Assembly (NCBI GenBank): GCA_030425285.1
Contig: JAUIAY010000010.1
Span: forward strand, 1-64,000
Direction: 5' to 3'
From: Bacteroidia bacterium
GTDB taxonomy: Bacteria > Bacteroidota > Bacteroidia > Flavobacteriales > Flavobacteriaceae
DNA: 64,000 nucleotides
Shown here: in pieces, positions 33,620-41,982 of the stretch
Position numbering within the stretch: position 1 is the first letter of the stretch
Layout of the letters: each line of letters begins with the position of its first letter
The notes under the pieces: generated by a model
The model's input: only the letters and a program-made list of their open reading frames with translations
Told to the model about the DNA's origin: nothing
Databases searched by the model: none
Position numbers and translations under genes: made by a program

Positions 33620-35056
33620 ATGAGTCCAACACAGATTATCTTACTAATAGTAGCCTACTTTGGCTTACTGATATTAATCTCTTTTTTTACTGGAAAAAAA
33701 TCAGGAAACGATGCCTTCTTTAAAGGCAACAGGCAATCACCTTGGTATGTTGTTGCCTTTGGTATGATTGGTGCCTCGCTATCTGGCGTAACCTTTATTT
33801 CGGTTCCTGGATGGATTGAAGCCTCCCAATTTAGTTACATGCAGGTTGTATTGGGCTATATTGTAGGTTATCTGGTCATTGGATTGGTGCTACTTCCTCT
33901 ATATTACCAATTGAACCTGACTTCAATATACACCTATTTAGAAACACGCTTTGGAAACTACTCCTATAAAACAGGTGCTTCATTTTTCTTGATTTCTAGG
34001 GTTGTTGGGGCAAGTTTTCGCTTGTATCTAGTTGCTAACGTCCTTCAAATTATTCTCTTTGATGAATTGGGTATACAGTTTTGGCAAACCGTTACCATTA
34101 CAGTGCTTTTAATTTGGTTATACACTTTTAAATCAGGTATAAAAACCATAGTATGGACAGACACGCTTCAAACGCTTTTTATGTTGATTGCTGTTGGTGT
34201 TACCATATATTTTGTGAGTGATGAGTTAGGTTTAGGTGGAAGTAATATTATGAGTTTTGTATTGGATAGTGATTTGAGTAAGACCTTCTTTTTTGACGAT
34301 TTTAAATCAGGGAATTATTTTTGGAAACAATTTATTTCCGGTGCTTCTATAGCTATAGTCATGACAGGTTTAGACCAAGATATGATGCAAAAAAACCTAA
34401 CCTGCCGAACACTGAAAGATGCCCAAAAGAATATGTTTTGGTTCACAATTGTACTCACTATTGTCAATTTTGTTTTTTTGAGTTTGGGACTTCTCCTAAC
34501 TGTTTATGCCCAACAACATGGTATTGATGCCCACAAGGATGATTTATTTCCTGTGCTTGCAAAAGATCATTTAGGCATTGGTGTTTTTATATTCTTCTTG
34601 CTAGGTTTAATAGCTGCTGCCTACAGTAGTGCAGATTCTGCACTGACCTCATTGACAACCTCATTTAGTATTGACATTCTTGATATTGAAAAGAAATACA
34701 GTGCTGAAAAGCAGGTTCGCATCAGAAAGAATATTCACGTGCTTATTTCCCTAATTTTGATTTTGGTAATCATTGCCTTTAAATACATTATTAAAGATGC
34801 CAGTGTTATTGCCAAGTTATTTGTCTTTGCAGGTTACACCTATGGTCCTTTATTAGGGTTATATGCTTTCGGTTTGTTTATTAAATGGCAGGTTAAAGAC
34901 AAATGGGTTCCCATAATTGCCATACTTTCACCTATTGTGTCCTACATCATAAGTATGAATAGTTTAAAATGGTTTGGTTTTGAATTTGGTTTCTTTATTC
35001 TAATACTGAATGGCTTACTCACCTTTTTAGGTCTAATACTGATTCGTAGAAAGTAA
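33620..35056 (+). CDS. Sodium:solute symporter (SSS family)
   Basis: A 478-residue inner-membrane protein with about 12-13 transmembrane segments. The Na-binding and substrate regions are visible in PWYVVAFGMIGASLSGVTFISVPGW and the sequence AAAYSSADSALTSLTTSFS, which correspond to the conserved SSS signature regions. Substrate is not predictable and may be a sugar, proline or another organic solute. The 3' end overlaps the convergent CoA-binding gene by 24 bases. Confidence 0.9.
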   Translation: MSPTQIILLIVAYFGLLILISFFTGKKSGNDAFFKGNRQSPWYVVAFGMIGASLSGVTFISVPGWIEASQFSYMQVVLGYIVGYLVIGLVLLPLYYQLNLTSIYTYLETRFGNYSYKTGASFFLISRVVGASFRLYLVANVLQIILFDELGIQFWQTVTITVLLIWLYTFKSGIKTIVWTDTLQTLFMLIAVGVTIYFVSDELGLGGSNIMSFVLDSDLSKTFFFDDFKSGNYFWKQFISGASIAIVMTGLDQDMMQKNLTCRTLKDAQKNMFWFTIVLTIVNFVFLSLGLLLTVYAQQHGIDAHKDDLFPVLAKDHLGIGVFIFFLLGLIAAAYSSADSALTSLTTSFSIDILDIEKKYSAEKQVRIRKNIHVLISLILILVIIAFKYIIKDASVIAKLFVFAGYTYGPLLGLYAFGLFIKWQVKDKWVPIIAILSPIVSYIISMNSLKWFGFEFGFFILILNGLLTFLGLILIRRK

Positions 35057-35395
35057 CACCAGCGTACAGGATTCTTCAAATGGGATACCATTCGTTTTTA
35101 ATATTTCATAAAATTCCGGATTTTCAGTTCCGGGATTAAAAATAACACGCTTCGGTTTTAAACCTATAATATAATCGTAATATGCTTTTTGCCTTTCAGG
35201 GTTGAGATATAGGGTTACTGTATCAATTGCTTCATATTGTAGTAAATCAGTATCAATAGTCACCCCTGAAACCTCACCAGATTTCAAACCAAAAGCCATG
35301 ACTTCATATTTATTGGCTACCAATCTTTGTATCGCATAATTAGAGTAACGGTTTGGTTTTAATGATGCACCAAGTACCAATGTTCTTTTTCCCAT
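35033..35395 (-). CDS. CoA-binding protein (YccU-like)
   Basis: A 120-residue protein with a Rossmann-like CoA-binding fold. TLVLGASLKPNRYSNYAIQRL contains the glycine-rich loop and VIFNPGTENPEFYE the second conserved segment. The family (YccU/COG1832) has no firmly assigned role. The last 24 coding bases overlap the end of the sodium symporter gene on the other strand, a true convergent overlap rather than simple adjacency. Confidence 0.88.
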   Translation of the reverse strand: MGKRTLVLGASLKPNRYSNYAIQRLVANKYEVMAFGLKSGEVSGVTIDTDLLQYEAIDTVTLYLNPERQKAYYDYIIGLKPKRVIFNPGTENPEFYEILKTNGIPFEESCTLVLLSTNQY

Positions 35396-35504
35396 ATGTT
35401 AAAGTGTTGTTAAGTATTGTTAAAATGAGTAACAGCATCTAAAAGTAAGCGTCTATGATAATAATTACAAATTGCAATCATCAATCAAAAATCGATCAGC
35501 CATT

Positions 35505-37907
35505 ATGAAACAACTACTAACCCTATGCTTGTTATTTACGACTATTGTAATCCAAGCCCAAACATCGGTCAATAATATTGCCTCACTATTAAATGGTAGT
35601 ATTACTGGTACAGTTTTAGACGCAAACCTAAACGAACCCTTACCCTACGTAACCATTGTAGTAAAAAATGCTGCCGAAGAAACCATCAACGGAACGATTA
35701 CCGATAATGATGGGAAGTTTCGTGTTGAGAAAGTTCCTGCTGGCAACTATACTGTAAACATTCAGTTTATTGGTTACAAAACTATCAGCAAAACTGTTAG
35801 CATTAATAATGACAACAAAGATGTTGACTTGGGGAATCTTTTATTAAACGAAGAAGCCACGGGACTTGATGAAGTAACCGTAGTTGCCGAAGTCTCGACT
35901 ATTCAGCAGAAAGTTGACCGTAAAGTGATAACTGTAGGCAAAGATTTAACCACAACAGGAGCTTCTGCTTCAGAAATTATGAACAATTTACCCTCTGTAA
36001 GCGTTGATAGTCAAAATGGTAACATCAGCTTACGCGGCAATGAGAATGTTCGTGTTCTGGTTGATGGAAAACCAACTAATGTTCCTGCGTCTCAATTATT
36101 GAAACAGATTCCTTCAACATCCATTAAAAGTATTGAGTTAATTACTAATCCTTCTGCAAAGTACAATCCGGAAGGAATGAGTGGAATTATAAATATCATC
36201 CTTCACAAGAATACCAATATAGGCTTTAACGGTAGTATTGATGTTGGTTTGGCAAAAGAAATCAATGCCAACTTTAACAGTGCTATTGACATGAACTATA
36301 GAAATGGTAAATTTAATTTCTATGGTAATTATGGAAACAATATAGGCAAGCAAGCTAATTATGGCCAAATAGAGCGATTTGATGATAACTCTACACAATT
36401 GTTCAATTTTGGAAATAACAATAAATCACATCTTTACAAAATAGGTGTAGACTATTACATCAATGACAATAACACCTTTTCTGTTTATACCAATCAGAAT
36501 ATCTACGACGGAAAAGGCTATGGAACTACCGATATTTTATATCCTCAAGGAAATGGCACTGACTTTAAACAGGTTTTCAATAATGAAAACAGCAATAATA
36601 CATCTACTTATAATGCTAGCTACAAGCACGAATTCAAGAAAGAAGGGCATAATATCATTTTAGAAGGTGATTATAGCACCTTTGAAAGTGACGAAACTGC
36701 CAATTTTAGATTTTCCGGTGCACCAAGTTATTTGGATTTAGTAAACAATGGTCGCGATAACACCGTTATCAATTTAGATTATGTGAATCCGCTTTCAGAA
36801 AAAAGCAAATTAGAAATTGGCGCTGAATATCGCGACAACAATTCCGACAATGTTTACAATACATCCAATATTGGCTTATTCAATTCCAATTATAGTTATG
36901 ACAGAAGCATTTATTCATTTTACACAACCTTTGGACAAACATTTGAGAAATGGTCCTATCAAGTTGGTGCTCGTATCGAGCAGTATGATGTAGAAGCCAA
37001 CTTTGAACAAGTAACACAGGAAAGAGCACAATTTACAGATGACCAATTTAGTATTTATCCATCAGGTTTTCTTACCTATACCCCTTCAGAAAAGAACACC
37101 TACCAATTAAGTTTTAGCCGACGTGTAGATAGACCTGGATTAGGACAAATCAACCCTATTAGGGAATGGAGTACACCACGAGTAACCTCTGTTGGAAACC
37201 CCAACTTAAGACAACAGTTTACCAATTCAATAGAATTTAATTACACACGAAATCTTGAAAAAGGCAGTATTACAGCTGGTGGTTTTTACCGAATTATAAA
37301 TGACGAAATCAGTCGATCGGTTTCTTTTGATCCTCAAGATCCAAATGGCGACCGCTTATTATTGAGCTATGATAATTTTGACAACAACAAAGCTTATGGC
37401 TTTGAAGCTTCAACCAATTATAGACCAACAGCCTGGTGGAGTGTTAATGCTAGTGCTGAATACTTTTTCAAAACCGTAAATGGTGTTGTTCAAGATGCTA
37501 CTGCTACACCTACCAATGTTCAAATTGATAATGGTACGTTTAACTTTAGACTTAACACGAATGTCAAAGCCACTAAAAAGCTAAATCTTTCTGTTTTCGG
37601 CATGTACCGTGGACAAGATGAAGGGTTACAATTTATCAGAAAACCTATGATTATGGTCAATACTGGCTTGCGCTATTCATTCTTGGAAGAAAAGGCAACA
37701 TTCAGCTTTAGTTACAATGATATTTTCGATACTATGAAGTTTGCTTTTGATGGAACCAGACCTTATGAATCTGAAGGTGAATTTAACTGGGAAAGCAACC
37801 AATGGCGTATTGGTTTAAACTACCGTTTTGGCGGCGGAAAATACAGAGCATTACAACGTAAACAACGAGACAGTCGTGAAAAATCCGGTAGCGGCGGATT
37901 TATGTAA
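35505..37907 (+). CDS. Outer membrane receptor with carboxypeptidase-regulatory and plug domains
   Basis: About 800 residues. ATG at 35505 gives a clean signal peptide (MKQLLTLCLL, cleavage near QAQ); an upstream ATG at 35472 would add 11 residues. The first domain, from about residue 30 to 115, is the carboxypeptidase-regulatory-like module (GTVLDANLNEPLPYVTIVV). The plug follows with SEIMNNLPSVSVD and GNENVRVLVDGKP. The remaining 550 residues form a beta barrel of the outer-membrane beta-barrel-3 family. It is a TonB-dependent-type transporter; the ligand is unknown. Confidence 0.92.
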   Translation: MKQLLTLCLLFTTIVIQAQTSVNNIASLLNGSITGTVLDANLNEPLPYVTIVVKNAAEETINGTITDNDGKFRVEKVPAGNYTVNIQFIGYKTISKTVSINNDNKDVDLGNLLLNEEATGLDEVTVVAEVSTIQQKVDRKVITVGKDLTTTGASASEIMNNLPSVSVDSQNGNISLRGNENVRVLVDGKPTNVPASQLLKQIPSTSIKSIELITNPSAKYNPEGMSGIINIILHKNTNIGFNGSIDVGLAKEINANFNSAIDMNYRNGKFNFYGNYGNNIGKQANYGQIERFDDNSTQLFNFGNNNKSHLYKIGVDYYINDNNTFSVYTNQNIYDGKGYGTTDILYPQGNGTDFKQVFNNENSNNTSTYNASYKHEFKKEGHNIILEGDYSTFESDETANFRFSGAPSYLDLVNNGRDNTVINLDYVNPLSEKSKLEIGAEYRDNNSDNVYNTSNIGLFNSNYSYDRSIYSFYTTFGQTFEKWSYQVGARIEQYDVEANFEQVTQERAQFTDDQFSIYPSGFLTYTPSEKNTYQLSFSRRVDRPGLGQINPIREWSTPRVTSVGNPNLRQQFTNSIEFNYTRNLEKGSITAGGFYRIINDEISRSVSFDPQDPNGDRLLLSYDNFDNNKAYGFEASTNYRPTAWWSVNASAEYFFKTVNGVVQDATATPTNVQIDNGTFNFRLNTNVKATKKLNLSVFGMYRGQDEGLQFIRKPMIMVNTGLRYSFLEEKATFSFSYNDIFDTMKFAFDGTRPYESEGEFNWESNQWRIGLNYRFGGGKYRALQRKQRDSREKSGSGGFM

Positions 37908-37939
37908 AACATATTTAATAGCCTAACATAATAGTTGAT

Positions 37940-38002
37940 GGTTAGTGTTAATGTTTTGGTTATTAAATTAGAAAACCCAGGGTGTCACTGCCTTGGGTTT
38001 TT
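37940..38002 (+). ncRNA. Putative small RNA or terminator element, copy 1
   Basis: GGTTAGTGTTAATG (37940 on) leads into a hairpin AAAACCCAGG ... CCTTGGGTTTT (37972-38001) with a T run. The block strongly resembles the second copy at 38119-38186. It lies after the outer-membrane receptor, so it is at least a terminator; the shared upstream part suggests more. Confidence 0.45.
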
Positions 38003-38118
38003 ACTTACCAAGTGTTAAATCATCGTTAAATACAGTTCCATATGAAATAAAAATAAACTTTTTACGTCTATATAAATAAGTGATAAGTTTTTAAGTAATA
38101 TAACTGTGAACTTCTCGC

Positions 38119-38186
38119 GGTTAGTGTTAGTTAAAATTGGTTAATAGCGAAAAAACCCGGAGCAGACTTGCCTCGGGTTTTTTTTA
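38119..38186 (+). ncRNA. Putative small RNA or terminator element, copy 2
   Basis: GGTTAGTGTTAGTT at 38119 and the hairpin AAAAACCCGG ... CCTCGGGTTTTTTTT (38151-38185) repeat the layout of copy 1. TTGGTTA occurs between the two parts in each copy. Copy 2 is the better terminator. The 306-base interval 37908-38213 otherwise contains no gene I can support. Confidence 0.45.
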
Positions 38187-38213
38187 TATTTATTCATGCA
38201 TTTCAAGAATTTA

Positions 38214-39224
38214 TTACCATTTAATAATCACACTGCCCCAAGTAAAGCCACTTCCAAAAGCAGCCAGCACAACTGTATCATCTTCTTTGATTTTACCTTG
38301 TTCCCAAGCTTCGGCTAAAGCAATTGGAATGGAAGCTGCTGTGGTATTTCCATATTTCTGGATATTATTGAATACTTGGTCATCTGAAAGTTTAAATTTC
38401 TTCTGTATAAATTGAGCAATTCTCAAGTTAGCTTGATGAGGTATCAACATATCAATGTCTTCAACTTGAAGTTTGTTTGTCATAAGCCCTTCCATAATCA
38501 CCTCACTAAAACGAACCACGGCATTTTTAAATACAAACTGCCCATTCATATAAGGAAAGTAGCTTTCATCATTAGGGTCATTGTCTGCAATGATGTCATT
38601 TACCCAACGTTTGCCCATTCCAGGTGCTACCAAAACCAATTCTTCTGCATGCTCACCTTGTGAGTGTAGGTGTGTAGATAAAATACCTTTAGAAGTATCC
38701 TCTTCACGAGTTAAAACCGCTGCTCCTGCTCCATCACCAAAAATCACAGACACACCTCGTCCTCTAGTTGTTTTATCCAATCCATGAGAGTGTAACTCAC
38801 TACCTATAACCAGTACATTTTTATACATGCCAGTTTTAATAAAATTGTCAGCAACCGATAGTCCATAGACAAATCCCGAACATTGATTTCTCACATCCAA
38901 CGCACCAACCGTTTTTATATCCAAAGCGTGCTGAACCTGAACGCCTGGTCCCGGAAAATACATATCAGGACTCAAAGTAGCGAAAACAATAAAATCTATA
39001 TCATCTTTATCAATTCCGGCACGATCTATAGCTATTTTGGCTGCCTCTACTCCCATACTAGCCGTTGTTTCTCCAGAATTTGGTTTCACCCAACGACGTT
39101 CTTGAATACCTGTTCGTTCCTGAATCCACTCGTCACTGGTATCCATTATTTTAGACAAATCATCATTCGTAACCACATTGTCAGGAACATAATATCCCAA
39201 CCCAATTATCTTTGAATTATACAT
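38214..39224 (-). CDS. fabH: 3-oxoacyl-ACP synthase III
   Basis: A 336-residue thiolase-fold enzyme (start ATG 39224; an in-frame TTG two codons upstream is unlikely). The catalytic Cys is in VRNQCSGFVYGL near residue 120, the His in LIPHQANLRI and the Asn in YGNTTAASIPIAL, giving the FabH Cys-His-Asn triad. N-terminal DEWIQERTGIQERRW is the CoA-binding Trp/Arg motif. It condenses acetyl- or branched acyl-CoA with malonyl-ACP to begin fatty acid synthesis. Bacteroidota carry several FabH-like proteins, so a special role in secondary synthesis cannot be excluded. Confidence 0.92.
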   Translation of the reverse strand: MYNSKIIGLGYYVPDNVVTNDDLSKIMDTSDEWIQERTGIQERRWVKPNSGETTASMGVEAAKIAIDRAGIDKDDIDFIVFATLSPDMYFPGPGVQVQHALDIKTVGALDVRNQCSGFVYGLSVADNFIKTGMYKNVLVIGSELHSHGLDKTTRGRGVSVIFGDGAGAAVLTREEDTSKGILSTHLHSQGEHAEELVLVAPGMGKRWVNDIIADNDPNDESYFPYMNGQFVFKNAVVRFSEVIMEGLMTNKLQVEDIDMLIPHQANLRIAQFIQKKFKLSDDQVFNNIQKYGNTTAASIPIALAEAWEQGKIKEDDTVVLAAFGSGFTWGSVIIKW

Positions 39225-39390
39225 ATGCAATGTTTAAAGTAAGTCACGCAATTTAACTATTTACGACCTAATTGATTTCAAATGTCAAATGCAATCGTTA
39301 TGCATGCATAACAAATGAGATTTAAGTTTTCTTAACTTTTTAGCATAGGCTTTTTAAGTATCTTTAAGGCTCTAATTAAAATTTATTGTC

Positions 39391-41835
39391 ATGAAGCATG
39401 TTTTTACACTCTATTTATTTCTTTGTTTTTCATTTGGTTTTTCGCAAGAAAATCTGACCTACCAAAAACCTCATCAAAACATTCTTGAATTGGCCGAAGC
39501 TCCCTTGGCACCTAGTATTCGAATGGATAGCAAAGGTGAGAACATGGTGTTTTTATATCGCAGTAATTACAAAACAATAGAAGAACTCTCTGAAACCGAA
39601 TTACGCTTAGGCGGTTTACGAATAAACCCTGTTACCAATATAGGCAGTAGAACGCGTTACTATACCGATGTAAAAGTTAGAAATGGTAAAAGTGGTGATC
39701 CCAAAAATATATCTGGCATGCCAGAAAGTGGCCGTTTTGCTAATTTCTCATGGTCTCCCAATCAGGAATACATGACATTCACTAATACAGTATCCAATGG
39801 TGCCGAACTTTGGTTACTAGATATACTAAACGCTTCGGCTAAAAAAATAACCGATGCCAACTTAAATGCCAATATGGGAAATCCTGTAACTTGGTTTAAA
39901 GACAGTAATGCCATGCTGGTTAAAATGCTTCCTGATACTAGAAAGCCTTTAATCAATACTAAAGAGGCTATTCCAACAGGACCAACGGTTTCCGTAAGTG
40001 AAGCCGGTGTAAAAGCCCAAAATAGAACATATCAAGATTTACTGAAAAACAAGAATGACGAGCATAATTTTGAGCAATTGGCGCAATCGATTATCTACAA
40101 GGTTAATTTAGATGGTTCAAAATCTGTGTGGAAAGAAAGCGATATGTATCGTGGTTTATCATTTTCGCCTAATGGTGAATATGTTATGATAACAACTATT
40201 AAAAAACCATTTTCATATTTAGTTCCTTATTACAGATTTCCATATGCTTCAACCATTTATAAAAGTAATGGTGATAAGGTTAAGACTGTTCTAGAAGTTC
40301 CTTTAATTGAAGATTTGCCAAAAGGCTTTATGGCTGAGCGTAAAGGTAAACGTAATTTTACCTGGCGTGATGACAAACCAGCTACTTTAGTTTGGGCTGA
40401 AGTACTAGATGGTGGCGACCCTGCCAACGAAGTTCCTTATCGTGATGAAGTATTTCAGCAAGATGCGCCATTTGATGGACCAGCGAAATCCATTATAAAA
40501 ACCAAGGATAGGTTTAGCGGAATTATTTGGGGAAATGACAACACAGCTGTAGCTTACGATTACTGGTGGAACACTAGAAACACAAGAACTTACGTGTTTA
40601 ATCCTTCAAGCCCTAATCAGGAAACAAAGATTCTTTTCGATAGAAATTATCAAGATCGTTACAGTGATCCAGGTAGTTTTGTTACCTCTAAAAACGTATT
40701 TAACGAGTATGTTTTAGAATTGGATGACAATAAAGTCTATTTAATTGGTGACGGTTACAGCAAAGAGGGTAAATTTCCTTTTGTAGATGAATTGGATTTA
40801 GAAACCAAAAAAACCAATCGTTTATATCAATCGCAACTTACTGATAAAGTTGAAGACATATCAAGTGCTTTAGATGCCAAAAAAGGCGAATTTGTCGTTC
40901 GCATAGAATCGAAAAACGAATATCCTAACTATTATATTAGAAACATAAAAAAACGTATTGGGTTAATTCCTTTAACGCAATTTGAAAATCCATTTAAAAG
41001 CATTCAAGATGTTGAAAAGCAAGTAATAAACTACAAACGTGATGATGGTTTAGACTTAAGCGCCACTTTGTATTTACCAACCAATTACGAGGCAGGCAAA
41101 AAGTATCCGATGATTATGTGGGCTTATCCGCGTGAATACAAAGACAAAAACAGTGCAGGTCAAAATACATCAAGCTCCAATGAATTTACCTACCCATATT
41201 ACGGTTCTCCAATTTATTGGGTAACTCGTGGCTATGTGGTTTTGGATGACGCGTCTTTTCCGATAGTAGGTGAAGGTGACGAAGAACCAAACGACAGTTT
41301 TATTAAACAATTGGTTGCCAATGGTAAAGCAGCCATTGACGCTGTTGATAATATGGGTTATATAGACCGAGATCGCATTGCTGTTGGCGGGCATAGTTAC
41401 GGTGCGTTTATGACGGCAAATCTATTATCACATTCCAATTTGTTTGCTGCTGGCATTGCCAGAAGTGGTGCCTACAACAGAACATTGACGCCTTTTGGTT
41501 TTCAAAGCGAAGAGCGCAACTATTGGGAAGCACCAGAGATTTATTATAACATGTCGCCTTTTATGCATGCAGACACTATGAAGACTCCTTTACTGTTAAT
41601 TCATGGTGAAGCCGATAATAATTCGGGAACCTACCCCTTACAAAGTGAGCGCTATTTTAACGCTTTAAAAGGATTAGGTGCTCCAGTGCGCTTGGTTATG
41701 CTGCCAAAAGAGAGTCATGGTTATGCAGCCAAGGAATCTATCATGCATATGCTTTGGGAACAAGACCAATGGTTAGAAGAACATGTAAAGAACAAAGCAG
41801 AGGTTAAAACTCCTGAAGAAACTATAAAGAATTAA
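39391..41835 (+). CDS. S9 family prolyl oligopeptidase-like peptidase
   Basis: An 814-residue exported peptidase with signal peptide ending near GFSQ. The N-terminal part (about residues 40-550) is a beta-propeller-type domain. The alpha/beta-hydrolase catalytic domain has the nucleophile in VGGHSYGAFMTAN near residue 670, the Asp in LIHGEADNNSGT and the His in KESHGYAAKE. This fits the acylaminoacyl or glutamyl-specific peptidases common in flavobacteria. Periplasmic location is expected. A strong terminator follows at 41856-41885. Confidence 0.92.
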   Translation: MKHVFTLYLFLCFSFGFSQENLTYQKPHQNILELAEAPLAPSIRMDSKGENMVFLYRSNYKTIEELSETELRLGGLRINPVTNIGSRTRYYTDVKVRNGKSGDPKNISGMPESGRFANFSWSPNQEYMTFTNTVSNGAELWLLDILNASAKKITDANLNANMGNPVTWFKDSNAMLVKMLPDTRKPLINTKEAIPTGPTVSVSEAGVKAQNRTYQDLLKNKNDEHNFEQLAQSIIYKVNLDGSKSVWKESDMYRGLSFSPNGEYVMITTIKKPFSYLVPYYRFPYASTIYKSNGDKVKTVLEVPLIEDLPKGFMAERKGKRNFTWRDDKPATLVWAEVLDGGDPANEVPYRDEVFQQDAPFDGPAKSIIKTKDRFSGIIWGNDNTAVAYDYWWNTRNTRTYVFNPSSPNQETKILFDRNYQDRYSDPGSFVTSKNVFNEYVLELDDNKVYLIGDGYSKEGKFPFVDELDLETKKTNRLYQSQLTDKVEDISSALDAKKGEFVVRIESKNEYPNYYIRNIKKRIGLIPLTQFENPFKSIQDVEKQVINYKRDDGLDLSATLYLPTNYEAGKKYPMIMWAYPREYKDKNSAGQNTSSSNEFTYPYYGSPIYWVTRGYVVLDDASFPIVGEGDEEPNDSFIKQLVANGKAAIDAVDNMGYIDRDRIAVGGHSYGAFMTANLLSHSNLFAAGIARSGAYNRTLTPFGFQSEERNYWEAPEIYYNMSPFMHADTMKTPLLLIHGEADNNSGTYPLQSERYFNALKGLGAPVRLVMLPKESHGYAAKESIMHMLWEQDQWLEEHVKNKAEVKTPEETIKN

Positions 41836-41855
41836 GTTTTGAATTTTATTTTATT

Positions 41856-41885
41856 AAAGCACCATTCGCTTGAATGGTGCTTTTT
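41856..41885 (+). terminator. Intrinsic terminator after the S9 peptidase
   Basis: AAAGCACCATTC-GCTT-GAATGGTGCTTT is a 12-bp stem with a run of ten or more T residues directly behind it. Confidence 0.92.
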
Positions 41886-41923
41886 TTTTTGCTTAAAATG
41901 TCAGTTTGTCACATTTTTTGTCT

Positions 41924-41939
41924 TGGTACTTTTTTTGCC
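41924..41939 (+). promoter_or_regulatory. Sigma-54-like promoter of htpG with upstream TGTC boxes
   Basis: TGGTAC-TTTTT-TTGCC shows GG (41925-41926) and GC (41937-41938) with ten bases between them, the -24/-12 spacing of RpoN promoters. Upstream, TGTC occurs at about 41900, 41907 and 41919 (two as TGTCA), possible activator sites, and again downstream near 41949. The start of htpG is 44 bases beyond the -12 GC. TACTTTTT could alternatively be read as a weak vegetative -7 box. Confidence 0.6.
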
Positions 41940-41982
41940 TAATTCTTGTCAGAATAATCAATACAATTAAAATAGATATATT

